A stretch of DNA of 64,000 bases from an uncultured Sulfurovum sp. GTDB taxonomy: Bacteria; Campylobacterota; Campylobacteria; Campylobacterales; Sulfurovaceae. The notes below the pieces were generated by a model that saw only the letters and a program-made list of their open reading frames with translations, was not told the origin of the DNA and did no database searches. Each line of letters begins with the position of its first letter. Within the stretch, counting starts at the first letter, position 1. The stretch spans positions 34,486 through 98,485 of the forward strand of contig CACVAS010000066.1 of assembly GCA_902727855.1 (NCBI GenBank). Reading direction: 5' to 3'. A program made the position numbers and the translations under genes. Shown one piece after another: positions 19,268-27,222 of this stretch.

Positions 19268-20058
19268 TGAGTGAATTTTTAAGTTTAAAAAATATAGAGA
19301 AGAGATTTCCTATTCCAGGGAAAGAAGATTATATAGCCGTGACTGATGTCAATTTGGAAATTAAAAAAAATGAGATTATTGCTATTATTGGGCATAGTGG
19401 ATGTGGGAAATCTACCTTACTCAATATGATTTCAGGCCTTGATATGCAAACAGAAGGTGATATATATCTTAAAGAGCATGAAATCAAAGGCCCCGGACCC
19501 GACAGAGCAGTTGTATTTCAAAACCACTCCTTACTTCCTTGGTTAAGCGTCTATGACAATATAGAGATGGCAGTAAAAAAGGTCATGCCAGAACTGGATG
19601 CGATGGAACTACGTGAACGTGTTGAAAAGTTTATCTCAATGGTAAATTTGGATGCAGCAAAAGACAAGCTTCCTGGCGAAATATCTGGTGGTATGAAGCA
19701 GCGTGTGGGGATTGCAAGAGCACTGTCTATAAAACCAGATGTCTTGTTGATGGATGAGCCATTTGGTGCACTTGACTCTTTGACCAGGGCAAACCTCCAA
19801 GAACATTTGATGCGTATTCAAAAAAATGTTAAAAATACAGTGATTATTATTACACATGATGTTGATGAAGCTGTACTACTTAGTGATAGAGTCATTATGA
19901 TGACCAATGGGCCAGAAGCAACGATAGGTGAAATACTAGAAGTAAACTTAGAACGTCCTAGAAATAGAGTAGAGCTTCAGCATGATGAAGAGTATATAAG
20001 ATGTAGAGAAGCAATTTTGAGTTTTCTTTATGAGAAGTTTGCGAAAGATGATGAATAG
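19267..20058 (+). CDS. ABC transporter ATPase, nitrate/sulfonate type
   Basis: ATP-binding subunit of 263 residues. Walker A GHSGCGKST (about residues 42-50), signature SGGMKQRVG, Walker B VLLMDEPFGALD and the switch histidine in ITHDVDEA are all present. The VVFQNHSLLPW segment is typical of the NrtD/SsuB group. It overlaps the permease gene by one base. Confidence 0.93.
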   Translation: MSEFLSLKNIEKRFPIPGKEDYIAVTDVNLEIKKNEIIAIIGHSGCGKSTLLNMISGLDMQTEGDIYLKEHEIKGPGPDRAVVFQNHSLLPWLSVYDNIEMAVKKVMPELDAMELRERVEKFISMVNLDAAKDKLPGEISGGMKQRVGIARALSIKPDVLLMDEPFGALDSLTRANLQEHLMRIQKNVKNTVIIITHDVDEAVLLSDRVIMMTNGPEATIGEILEVNLERPRNRVELQHDEEYIRCREAILSFLYEKFAKDDE

Positions 20059-20084
20059 GACTAGAGAGAACATAAAGGTATAGC

Positions 20085-20939
20085 GTGAAAGAGTTTATCA
20101 AGGTATATAAAGAGAATCAGGAAGATATTGAAAAGTTTATTCTAACAACATTAAAAAATAATGGTTCGATTTTAACACAAGCATCTAGTAACTATAAAAA
20201 GGTGTTTAAAACTTTTCCTTCTATGGAGCTGCTATATATCACCGATTTGGAATATATTCAGTGTGCGCCAAATGTCTATAGAAACAAAATTGAAGTCTCT
20301 GCAAAAGGTAAAAGTAGAATCTATCTTAGTACCAAGATGATGCAAAAAGAAGAAGACTTTTTTATATCTGCACCTTATTTGAGTTCTACTACAGGACATA
20401 CATGCATCACTGTGATGAGAAAAGAAAATGATAGATATATCTTTATAGATTTTAGACTTTCTGCTTTACTAGGAAGACTAGGGTTGGTAGAGTTAAACCC
20501 AGCTTTCAATACATTTACAACATTTTTTTACAAAGCAGTAGGTTTTTCTCTCATGGCCTTTGCTTTTTTTGCTATTTTCTATGCCATTTTGGGGTACTTG
20601 TCTAGTATTTTTATCCAAGGAGACTTTTCACTAGATGCCATTTTTAAACCTATTGTGGCATTAACCTTAGGGTTGGCAATTTTTGATCTTGCAAAAACTA
20701 TTTTAGAAAGGGAAGTCTTTTTTAAAAACTATAGTAATGAGTCTGAAGATGCAAATGTACTCACAAAGTTTTCCATAGCCATTATCATTGCACTGTCTAT
20801 TGAGGCACTTATGGTAGTATTTAAGATTGCACTACATGATTATTCTGCGATGATACATGCCCTTTACCTTATTATGGGGATTGCTTTGATTATTATCTCT
20901 TTGGGTATTTATAGTTATTTGTCTAGGAAGAAAAATTGA
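20085..20939 (+). CDS. Membrane protein with N-terminal sensor-like (PDC/Cache-like) domain
   Basis: 284 residues. Residues 1-130 are soluble and include TGHTCITVMRKENDRYIFIDFR, reminiscent of a PDC/Cache ligand domain. This is followed by about four hydrophobic segments between residues 150 and 280, with a KKN end. There is no signal peptide, kinase or methyl-accepting domain. The GTG start 26 bases after the ATPase gene suggests it is in the transporter operon. Function unknown; the domain assignment is tentative. Confidence 0.65.
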   Translation: MKEFIKVYKENQEDIEKFILTTLKNNGSILTQASSNYKKVFKTFPSMELLYITDLEYIQCAPNVYRNKIEVSAKGKSRIYLSTKMMQKEEDFFISAPYLSSTTGHTCITVMRKENDRYIFIDFRLSALLGRLGLVELNPAFNTFTTFFYKAVGFSLMAFAFFAIFYAILGYLSSIFIQGDFSLDAIFKPIVALTLGLAIFDLAKTILEREVFFKNYSNESEDANVLTKFSIAIIIALSIEALMVVFKIALHDYSAMIHALYLIMGIALIIISLGIYSYLSRKKN

Positions 20940-21045
20940 TATTTTTTAGTTGGAATAAGAGAAAAGTGTCATTGCCTTTTTCAAGATAATCTCACATTAA
21001 GTAAATAGGAGTAAAATACTCTCAATTAAAATTTAAGGACTTCAT

Positions 21046-21426
21046 ATGACACCAGGTATACCACAACCAGCATTTTACATTTTTAAATGTCAACAATCAG
21101 CACCTCCAGGGATGCCAAAACCTTCTTGTGTAAAAGCAGATGATCCAGAGTCACAACAGCTTTTTCAGCATTTATCACAGTCACTTATGCAAAAAGGGAT
21201 TATAGGTACAGTAACACCTATACAGACAGGTTGTCTTAACCGTTGTGCCAATGGTCCAGTGATGTTGGTAGAACCAGGGCATGTTATGTATGTAGGACTT
21301 ACTAAAGAGAAAATAGATAGAATTATAGATGAGCATATTTTAGGTGGAAACGTTGTTGATGAGTATGTGATTCCAGATATTATGTGGGGTGACCCTATAG
21401 ACCCAGCGTCTATTGCTACAAAGTAA
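21046..21426 (+). CDS. Thioredoxin-like [2Fe-2S] ferredoxin
   Basis: 126 residues with four cysteines spaced as in the thioredoxin-fold ferredoxins related to NuoE: C15, C28, C63 and C67 (FKC, SC, GCLNRCANGP). It probably carries one [2Fe-2S] cluster as an electron carrier. The proline/alanine-rich loop between the first two cysteines is typical. It is monocistronic in appearance, with a hairpin after it. Confidence 0.85.
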   Translation: MTPGIPQPAFYIFKCQQSAPPGMPKPSCVKADDPESQQLFQHLSQSLMQKGIIGTVTPIQTGCLNRCANGPVMLVEPGHVMYVGLTKEKIDRIIDEHILGGNVVDEYVIPDIMWGDPIDPASIATK

Positions 21427-21445
21427 GTAGATTTACAGTACATCA

Positions 21446-21469
21446 AGTAAGTTCGTATCTGAACTTACT
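21446..21469 (+). terminator. Hairpin after the ferredoxin gene
   Basis: A perfect 9-bp stem (21446-21454 with 21461-21469) and 6-base loop, 20 bases after the stop. The bases that follow are C-rich rather than T-rich, so it is a terminator only if factor-assisted. Confidence 0.4.
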
Positions 21470-21522
21470 CCCTCAATTCCCCCACAATTTTCAGTATAAT
21501 AAAGAGTTAGGTGGGATTTTGC

Positions 21523-21528
21523 TATAAT
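21523..21528 (+). promoter_or_regulatory. -10 element before panD
   Basis: TATAAT 39 bases upstream of panD; a second TATAAT at 21495-21500 is a weaker alternative. Confidence 0.5.
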
Positions 21529-21566
21529 CCCTAAACTGAAATACTATATTTAAGGAAACAAACTTA

Positions 21567-21935
21567 ATGAACATTACAATGTTATATTCTAAGCTCCATA
21601 GAGCGACTGTTACAGATGCAAATTTAAATTATGTAGGTTCTATTACTATAGATGTAGATTTGATTAAAGCTGCAAACATGAGAATAGGTCAAAAAATAGA
21701 TATCGTGAATGTCAATAATGGTGAACGTTTTTCAACCTATATTATTCCTGGTGAGTCTGGGAAAAAAGAGATGTGTCTCAATGGTGCAGCTGCAAGAAAA
21801 GTCCATAAGGGCGATAAAATCATTGTCATTGCGTATGCAACCATGACAGAAGAAGAAGCAGACACTTACAAACCTAAAGTGGTTATTTTAAATGATGACA
21901 ATAGCATTGCTCAAGAGTTTGAAGGTTTAGAATAA
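21567..21935 (+). CDS. panD: Aspartate 1-decarboxylase proenzyme
   Basis: Makes beta-alanine for pantothenate and CoA from L-aspartate. The 122-residue proenzyme contains the self-cleavage site at G24-S25 in NYVGSITID, which yields the pyruvoyl cofactor. The family segment [21 protein letters not shown] is present. An AAGGAA site precedes the ATG. It is followed 15 bases later by the YbaB gene. Confidence 0.96.
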   Translation: MNITMLYSKLHRATVTDANLNYVGSITIDVDLIKAANMRIGQKIDIVNVNNGERFSTYIIPGESGKKEMCLNGAAARKVHKGDKIIVIAYATMTEEEADTYKPKVVILNDDNSIAQEFEGLE

Positions 21936-21950
21936 TGCAAGGAGTGCTAC

Positions 21951-22265
21951 ATGTTTGAAGGTCTTGATATGGGTAAAATGTCTGAGATGATGTCTCAGAT
22001 GCAAGAGAAAGCCAAAGAGATGCAAGAGCAGTCAAAAAATGTACAGTTTACTGCTAAAGCAGGAGGTGGACTTGTAGAGTTAACCATGAATGGTGCAGGG
22101 GAAGTGGTAGATCTTAACATCGATGAGTCGATGCTTACAGATAAGGCATACTTACAAATCTTACTGATATCTGCAATGAATGATGCAAATAAAATGGCTG
22201 AAGAGAATAAAAAGTCCCAAGCAATGGGCATGATGGGTGGTATGAACCCTTTTCAGAGCAAGTAG
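21951..22265 (+). CDS. YbaB/EbfC family nucleoid-associated protein
   Basis: 104 residues, a dimeric DNA-binding protein that in other bacteria sits beside dnaX-recR. The Met/Gln-rich helix (MSEMMSQMQEKAKEMQEQS) and the GGGLVELTMNGAGEVVDLNID core are diagnostic. Here it follows panD by 15 bases with an AAGGAG ribosome binding site, so the usual dnaX-recR context is absent. Confidence 0.92.
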   Translation: MFEGLDMGKMSEMMSQMQEKAKEMQEQSKNVQFTAKAGGGLVELTMNGAGEVVDLNIDESMLTDKAYLQILLISAMNDANKMAEENKKSQAMGMMGGMNPFQSK

Positions 22266-22342
22266 TCAAGTAGTATATTATAGTAATTTGAGTTAAGAGA
22301 TGAATGCGTATGTGCGTATGATTCTCTACGCTACAGAGAGCT

Positions 22343-22468
22343 TTACTTGTCTAAGTCAACAAGATAGTTAAATTCTTTAGAATTTTTATATTTAACAATG
22401 ATATGTGCAGTATGTGAATGTTTGCCTTCTTTCTTCACTACTTTTTTCAGTAACTTTGATACTTTCAT
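22343..22468 (-). CDS. Small basic protein (41 aa), predicted phosphate-regulated
   Basis: Starts at ATG 22466-22468 (minus strand) with an AGGAAG ribosome binding site 6 bases upstream, and ends at 22343. The 41 residues open with a lysine-rich amphipathic helix (MKVSKLLKKVVKKEGKHSH), then AHIIVKYKNSKEFNYLVDLDK. A longer frame extends upstream but lacks a ribosome binding site. A Pho-box-like double repeat with a correctly spaced -10 precedes it, divergent from the porin. Function unknown; I do not recognise the family. Confidence 0.65.
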   Translation of the reverse strand: MKVSKLLKKVVKKEGKHSHTAHIIVKYKNSKEFNYLVDLDK

Positions 22469-22515
22469 TTTTCTTCCTTTCTTTTTTATATTTCTCTTCT
22501 TTTTGAGATAAGCAC

Positions 22516-22549
22516 ATTGTAAATTACAAGGGTTACAAAGTAGTAACAG
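22516..22549 (-). promoter_or_regulatory. Pho-box-like promoter of the 41-aa gene
   Basis: On the minus strand: CTGTTAC, 4 bases, TTGTAAC, 10 bases, TACAAT. The half-site period is 11 bp and the 10-base gap to the -10 matches the other six boxes of this region. It lies back to back with the porin box. Confidence 0.6.
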
Positions 22550-22552
22550 CTC

Positions 22553-22586
22553 TTGTAACCATTCTGTAATCAATTCTTTTTATACT
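22553..22586 (+). promoter_or_regulatory. Pho-box-like promoter of the porin gene
   Basis: TTGTAAC, 4 bases, CTGTAAT, 10 bases, TATACT (-10 at 22581-22586). The boxes replace a -35 element, as expected for PhoB-activated promoters. Confidence 0.65.
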
Positions 22587-22620
22587 TCCGGCATCAAAAC
22601 AAACTTAAGGAAGTACACAA

Positions 22621-23766
22621 ATGAAAAAAATTGCATTATCAATGGTCGCTATAGCAACAGTATCAATGGCAGGAGGAGAGATTGCTCCAATGGAACCAGT
22701 AGTAGAGACTGCTCATACAACTCCCGCAGTTGAAAGTAGCTTTTTAGACAGATTTCATTTCAAAGGTGATTTAAGATTAAGATATGAGAGTATAGAAAGA
22801 GATGATGCTGACAATAAGTACAGAAACAGATATCGTTTAAGACTAGGCTCAAAAATTGATCTAACAGATAGTCTCCAGTTCCAAGTGGGAATGAGATCTG
22901 GTTTTGCAAATCCAACTTCAGGGAATCAAACATTTAATGATGATGAACCTTTAAGCGATTACTTTTTGCAATCACTTAGATTTAACATCTTAGGTTTAGC
23001 ATATAAGACTGAAAATGGTACGCTAAAAGTAGGTAGACAACCATACATGATGTATAGACCTATTAAATCACAACTAGTTTGGGATAACGATGTTTCAATG
23101 AATGGGGTGAATTATCAGTATAAAGATGACTCTAGCATTATTACATTAGGTGTAAACCAGCCTACTTTAGAAGAAGCATCTGTTGCGAAAGATGATGTGA
23201 ATCTATTTTTAGCACAATATGTACATAAAACAAAACTAGACGCTGCAAAATTAAATGTAGGTGCTGGTATCTATTATTATGATGGGTTAAAAGGTAATAC
23301 AACACTCTTTGGTAGTAGGAAAGGTAACACTTTAGATACTAACGGTTTGTATGCTAATGATTATCATCTTGTAGAAGGATTTGCTGAACTACAATTAAAA
23401 GATGTATTTGGTAAGCCACTTAAAGTTGCAGCAGGCGTTGTCTATAACTTTGGTGCAGATGAGAATAACTTTGGTTATGATTTAGGTATTCAACTGGGTA
23501 AAGCTAAAAAAGTTGGTGACTGGCAAGTAAAATATTCATACACAGAGCTTGAAGAAGATGCATCATTTGGTGCATACTCTGACTCAGATAACTTCGGTGG
23601 TGGTACTTCTGCAAGTGGTCATGCAATTAGAGCAAAATACAAAGCTGGTAAAAACCTATACCTTGCGGGTAACTTCTTTTTCAATGAAATTTACGCAAGC
23701 AACACTAAAACAGGTGAAGAGGCGGACTACGAGCGTGTTCAATTAGATATGATTTATAAATTCTAA
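22621..23766 (+). CDS. Outer-membrane porin, putative phosphate-starvation porin
   Basis: 381 residues with a Sec signal peptide (cleavage near residue 18-20). The alternating beta-strand pattern is rich in Y/R/G, and the last residue is phenylalanine (DMIYKF), typical of a BAM substrate. It resembles the putative porin families of this phylum with the N-terminal FKGDLRLRYESIERDD strand. The Pho-box promoter suggests it admits phosphate or organophosphates; the substrate is inference. Confidence 0.85.
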   Translation: MKKIALSMVAIATVSMAGGEIAPMEPVVETAHTTPAVESSFLDRFHFKGDLRLRYESIERDDADNKYRNRYRLRLGSKIDLTDSLQFQVGMRSGFANPTSGNQTFNDDEPLSDYFLQSLRFNILGLAYKTENGTLKVGRQPYMMYRPIKSQLVWDNDVSMNGVNYQYKDDSSIITLGVNQPTLEEASVAKDDVNLFLAQYVHKTKLDAAKLNVGAGIYYYDGLKGNTTLFGSRKGNTLDTNGLYANDYHLVEGFAELQLKDVFGKPLKVAAGVVYNFGADENNFGYDLGIQLGKAKKVGDWQVKYSYTELEEDASFGAYSDSDNFGGGTSASGHAIRAKYKAGKNLYLAGNFFFNEIYASNTKTGEEADYERVQLDMIYKF

Positions 23767-23788
23767 TTTAACATCTTTCTTACACATA

Positions 23789-23816
23789 TACACCTTGAAT
23801 AGCAGTTCAAGGTGTA
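23789..23816 (+). terminator. Intrinsic terminator after the porin gene
   Basis: An 11-bp stem (23789-23799 with 23806-23816) with a 6-base loop, followed by GTGTTTTATT, lies 23 bases after the stop codon. Confidence 0.7.
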
Positions 23817-23870
23817 GTGTTTTATTCTCTTTTCTCAAACCTTTTCTCATTAAATTATTTGATTACATTT

Positions 23871-23904
23871 TGGTAACAAAATTGTAATACTTTTTTTCTA
23901 TACT
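23871..23904 (+). promoter_or_regulatory. Pho-box-like promoter of the Pit gene
   Basis: TGGTAAC, 4 bases, TTGTAAT, 10 bases, TATACT (-10 at 23899-23904), 28 bases upstream of the ATG. Confidence 0.65.
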
Positions 23905-23931
23905 TTCAAAAATTTACACATAGGAAGAGAA

Positions 23932-25473
23932 ATGAACAATACATTTAAAATGATTATAGGTGCCGGGTTTGCAGTAGCCGTAGCCTTTTATGCAAGTAGT
24001 ATCTTAGGTAATATATCTCATGGTGGCTTTTTGGTTTTAGCCGCAGTATTTGGTGCATATATGGCTATGAATATTGGTGCTAATGATGTCGCAAATAACG
24101 TGGGACCAGCTGTTGGTTCTGGTGCACTTACCATTGGTGGGGCTATTATTATTGCGTCTATTTTTGAAGCATCCGGTGCATTGATAGCCGGTGGTGATGT
24201 TGTTGGCACTATTAAAAAAGGTATTATTGATCCCGCTGCATTTGGTGGCGACTCTATGATATTTGTGTATGCAATGTCAGCAGCACTCTTAGCTGCAGCA
24301 CTTTGGTTAAACCTAGCAACTTGGCTTAAAGCACCTGTATCTACGACCCACTCAATTGTTGGGGGTGTTCTAGGTGGTGGTATTGCTGCTGGTGGTTTTT
24401 CTATTGTCTCATGGGGAACCATGGGGAAGATAGCAGCTTCCTGGGTTATCTCTCCTGTACTTGGTGGGGTCATTGCTGCGATATTCTTATATATTATTAA
24501 ATCTCAAATTGTTTACAAAGAAGATAAACTTGCTTCTGCTAAAAAAATTGTTCCTATATTGGTAGCTATTATGGCAGCAGCATTTGTAACATACCTAACA
24601 GTAAAAGGTCTTAAAAAAATATGGCCAGTGATTGTAGAGACATTGACATTTTTACCACAAACTAAAAAGCCTAGTATTGTGATTGCGCTTATGTTTGGTG
24701 CTGTAGGTGCGGCAATTACCTATATTACCGTTAAACCTAGAATAGCTAAAAAAGTGATAGGTTTAGAAAACAGCAGAGAATCGATTAACCTTCTTTTTAC
24801 CATACCACTTATTTTCGCTGCAGCACTTCTCTCTTTTGCACATGGGGCAAATGATGTTGCAAATGCAGTCGGACCCTTAGCTGCAGTGTATGATGCACTT
24901 GCAAATACAGGTGTATCAACAAAAGTCTCTATTCCTTTATGGGTCATGATTGTCGGTGGTCTTGGTATCTCTATAGGTTTGGCACTTTTTGGCCCAAGAC
25001 TTATTAAGACTGTGGGTACAGAGATTACAGAACTTGATCAGATGAGAGCATTTTCTATCATGATGGCTGCGGCTATTACCGTGGTGATTGCTTCTCAGCT
25101 TGGTTTACCTGTATCTTCTACACATATTGCAGTGGGTGCTGTCTTTGGTGTTGGTTTTTTACGTGAATGGTTAGACTCTAAACAGACAAATGTAAAACAA
25201 GAAAAACTACAACTAGAAATGGACAAACAAGCATCTTTAAAAGCATCATTAGAAGAAGTGAAAGAAGAGGATGACTACAAAAAACAAGTTGAACTCATCG
25301 CCGCACACAAAGCACAAAAGAAAAAAGTTAAAAGTCTTAAACGTTCTATTAGAGAGAATTATGTCAAACGTGGTATGGTCAAGAAAATTGTGGCAGCATG
25401 GGTCATTACCGTACCAGCAGCGGCTATGCTTTCAGCCATTATCTTCTATGTCATTAAAGGGTTTGCAGTTTAA
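23932..25473 (+). CDS. Inorganic phosphate transporter, Pit family
   Basis: Inner-membrane Pi:cation symporter of 513 residues. Two internally repeated PHO-4 modules each carry the signature GANDVAN (MNIGANDVANNVGP near residue 48 and HGANDVANAVGP near residue 305) and a VSTTHS/VSSTHI motif. A charged cytoplasmic insert rich in Lys/Glu lies at about residues 420-480 before the last membrane segment. Pit is often constitutive; here a Pho-box promoter implies induction by phosphate limitation. Confidence 0.93.
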   Translation: MNNTFKMIIGAGFAVAVAFYASSILGNISHGGFLVLAAVFGAYMAMNIGANDVANNVGPAVGSGALTIGGAIIIASIFEASGALIAGGDVVGTIKKGIIDPAAFGGDSMIFVYAMSAALLAAALWLNLATWLKAPVSTTHSIVGGVLGGGIAAGGFSIVSWGTMGKIAASWVISPVLGGVIAAIFLYIIKSQIVYKEDKLASAKKIVPILVAIMAAAFVTYLTVKGLKKIWPVIVETLTFLPQTKKPSIVIALMFGAVGAAITYITVKPRIAKKVIGLENSRESINLLFTIPLIFAAALLSFAHGANDVANAVGPLAAVYDALANTGVSTKVSIPLWVMIVGGLGISIGLALFGPRLIKTVGTEITELDQMRAFSIMMAAAITVVIASQLGLPVSSTHIAVGAVFGVGFLREWLDSKQTNVKQEKLQLEMDKQASLKASLEEVKEEDDYKKQVELIAAHKAQKKKVKSLKRSIRENYVKRGMVKKIVAAWVITVPAAAMLSAIIFYVIKGFAV

Positions 25474-25486
25474 TACTGTAAACATT

Positions 25487-25504
25487 AGGGTCATTTTTGA
25501 CCCT
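25487..25504 (+). terminator. Hairpin terminator after the Pit gene
   Basis: A 7-bp AGGGTCA/TGACCCT stem with a TTTT loop starts 14 bases after the stop, followed by a pyrimidine-rich run. Confidence 0.55.
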
Positions 25505-25561
25505 TCCTCCTCACTAAAATTATCCCCCACATTACATACATATTGTCTCTATCCTTTTTAA

Positions 25562-25595
25562 TTGTAATTAAAATGTTATCAATTAATATTATCAT
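25562..25595 (+). promoter_or_regulatory. Pho-box-like promoter of the first phoB-like gene
   Basis: TTGTAAT, 4 bases, ATGTTAT, 10 bases, TATCAT (-10 at 25590-25595). The -10 ends 6 bases before the ATG at 25602, so transcription would begin at or next to the start codon. This implies autoregulation and a leaderless mRNA. Confidence 0.6.
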
Positions 25596-25601
25596 AGTAG
25601 C

Positions 25602-26285
25602 ATGGAAAATAAAAATATAGAAATTGTTATTATTGAAGATGAAGAAGATATTTTAGATCTACTTGAATATCATCTTACTAAAGTAGGTTATGAGGTCACA
25701 GGGTTCACTTCAACAGAAAATGTAGAACAGTTTTTAGAAGAAGAGAATCCTGAACTTATGATTGTTGATCGTAATCTTCCTGGGATTGAAGGTGCAGAGT
25801 TTGTCTCTCAGATGAGAGAGATGGGATATAATATACCTGTAATCTTTTTAACCGCAAAAGATAAAGAGGATGACCTTGAAGAGGGGTTTAAGTCAGGTGG
25901 CGATGATTATATGACTAAGCCTTTTTCTCCTAAAGAGCTTGTTTTGAGAGTGGATGCACTTTTGAGACGAAGTGGTCTGATACAAGAGGATAAAATAAAA
26001 TATAAAGACCTTGTCTTAGATGTACGTAAACGTGAGCTTAGCATAGAAAATACCTATGTGGAGTTAACCAATTTAGAATTTAAGCTTCTCTATACCTTTG
26101 TGAAAAATGCACAACAACCGCTAGATAGAGACTTTCTCCGTGATGAGGTCTGGGGTGATGACTCTGTAAATTTTCATGATAAGACTATTAATGTAGCCAT
26201 GAATAGACTGAAAAAAAAGATAGATCCTGCTGGAGAAAAAGAGTATTTTGTCCCCATCTGGGGTGTAGGATATAAGTTGGTTTAG
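25602..26285 (+). CDS. PhoB-like OmpR-family response regulator (copy 1)
   Basis: 227 residues: receiver domain with phosphoacceptor D56 (VDRNLPG), T84 (FLTAKD) and K106 (MTKPFSP), then a winged-helix DNA-binding domain from about residue 130 (LTNLEFKLL ... DKTINVAMNRLKKKID). No ribosome binding site precedes the ATG. It lies among phosphate genes and has its own Pho box, so it is the likely regulator of the island. About three quarters of the first 110 residues match the second copy at 35052. No sensor kinase lies next to it. Confidence 0.9.
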   Translation: MENKNIEIVIIEDEEDILDLLEYHLTKVGYEVTGFTSTENVEQFLEEENPELMIVDRNLPGIEGAEFVSQMREMGYNIPVIFLTAKDKEDDLEEGFKSGGDDYMTKPFSPKELVLRVDALLRRSGLIQEDKIKYKDLVLDVRKRELSIENTYVELTNLEFKLLYTFVKNAQQPLDRDFLRDEVWGDDSVNFHDKTINVAMNRLKKKIDPAGEKEYFVPIWGVGYKLV

Positions 26286-26290
26286 TGTTT

Positions 26291-26569
26291 TTAAGTTATC
26301 TGTATATCTTCTTTCTTTTCTTTTTTAGCAAAACCAGCACCTTTTTTTGTTTTAGATTTTAATTCTAAAGCTTCGATAATAGTACGATAATCATCTCCAT
26401 TTTGATGCATATAGGCAAAGCATGTTGCCGCAACAGCAATGGCATTGGGTACTTCACCTTTTTTCTTATATGCCTGAAGATTTTTTTCACTGACCTTAAT
26501 AAGTTTACTAAACTTGGGCAGACTTATGTCTGCATCAAGTAATTGTTTTTTAAAGTCTATAAAAGTCAT
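26291..26569 (-). CDS. Small putative helix-turn-helix protein
   Basis: 92 residues. The segment SLPKFSKLIKVSEKNLQAYKK (about residues 16-36) fits an XRE-like helix-turn-helix; the C-terminus is Lys-rich (KSKTKKGAGFAKKEKKED). It is convergent with the phoB-like gene, only 5 bases between the stops. No partner is evident. A DNA-binding role is inferred from the motif only. Confidence 0.6.
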   Translation of the reverse strand: MTFIDFKKQLLDADISLPKFSKLIKVSEKNLQAYKKKGEVPNAIAVAATCFAYMHQNGDDYRTIIEALELKSKTKKGAGFAKKEKKEDIQIT

Positions 26570-26727
26570 ACTATGCCTTTAATCTTTCATTTATATAGAA
26601 TAATACCATATATTATAGAGAATAGGAATATTTTATATTTTATTAAGAATAAAAACTATACAATCTCTATAATTTATTACTAAAAGTAAGTAATATAATT
26701 AATCAAACATAAAAAAGGAGCCATCTT

Positions 26728-26928
26728 ATGGCAAAGATTGTAAAAAAGAAAGTCGTTAAAAAAGTAGCAAAAAAAGCAACTAAAAAAGCAGTAGCAAAAA
26801 AAGTTATTGAAAAGAAAAATAGAAAAGCAGTAGCAAAAAAAGTAACTAAAGTTGTGATGAAGAAAAAACCTACCACTAAAAAAGTAGCAAAAAAAGTAGC
26901 AAAAAAAGCGCTTAAAAAAGCAAGCTAA
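26728..26928 (+). CDS. Lysine/alanine-rich histone H1-like protein
   Basis: 66 residues composed almost entirely of Lys, Ala and Val in repeated VAKKVAKKA-type units, with no acidic or aromatic core. It resembles the tails of bacterial H1-like proteins (for example chlamydial Hc1 or pseudomonad AlgP) and would bind nucleic acids non-specifically. An AAAGGAG ribosome binding site and a TATAAT about 30 bases upstream support it as a real gene; a strong hairpin follows. Confidence 0.75.
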   Translation: MAKIVKKKVVKKVAKKATKKAVAKKVIEKKNRKAVAKKVTKVVMKKKPTTKKVAKKVAKKALKKAS

Positions 26929-26941
26929 TCATTGCATTCTC

Positions 26942-26971
26942 TGTAGAGGTAGAAGAACTTCTATCTCTACA
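26942..26971 (+). terminator. Strong hairpin after the H1-like gene
   Basis: Arms 26942-26955 and 26958-26971 form a stem of about 13 bp (one G-T) with a tight 4-base loop, followed by TCTCTTTCAT. It begins 14 bases after the stop. The remaining ~250 bases to the next gene show nothing further that I can support. Confidence 0.6.
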
Positions 26972-27222
26972 TCTCTTTCATAAAAATCATCCTATTATTT
27001 AAAGGGTAGATTTAAATATTCCTCTGTATCCATCTTGTTACTAAAAGGTATTATAATTTTTTCAGAAGACTAATGGAGCCATACTGGAACTATCACGTTC
27101 CAAAGTTTATAATAATTAAAATATCTAAACTATAGTGCACTACCCTAACCACCAATACATTTTCTCCTATATCCAGATGGTTCCCTTAGTTTTCTACGAT
27201 AAATTTCAAGGAATGTATATAT

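Noticed and set aside
24018..24473. A 151-aa minus-strand frame inside the Pit gene
   Set aside because: It is a shadow of the Gly/Ala-rich membrane protein, with low-complexity Pro/Ala composition and no ribosome binding site.
26728..26928. Treating the AAAAAAG-rich Lys/Ala gene as simple low-complexity repeat DNA
   Set aside because: It has a good ribosome binding site, an upstream -10, a complete frame and a terminator hairpin, so it was kept as a gene.
27035..27057. Possible Pho box before the HD-domain gene (TTGTTAC then AGGTATT)
   Set aside because: The second half-site does not fit and the -10 is not at the fixed 10-base gap seen in the other seven promoters.
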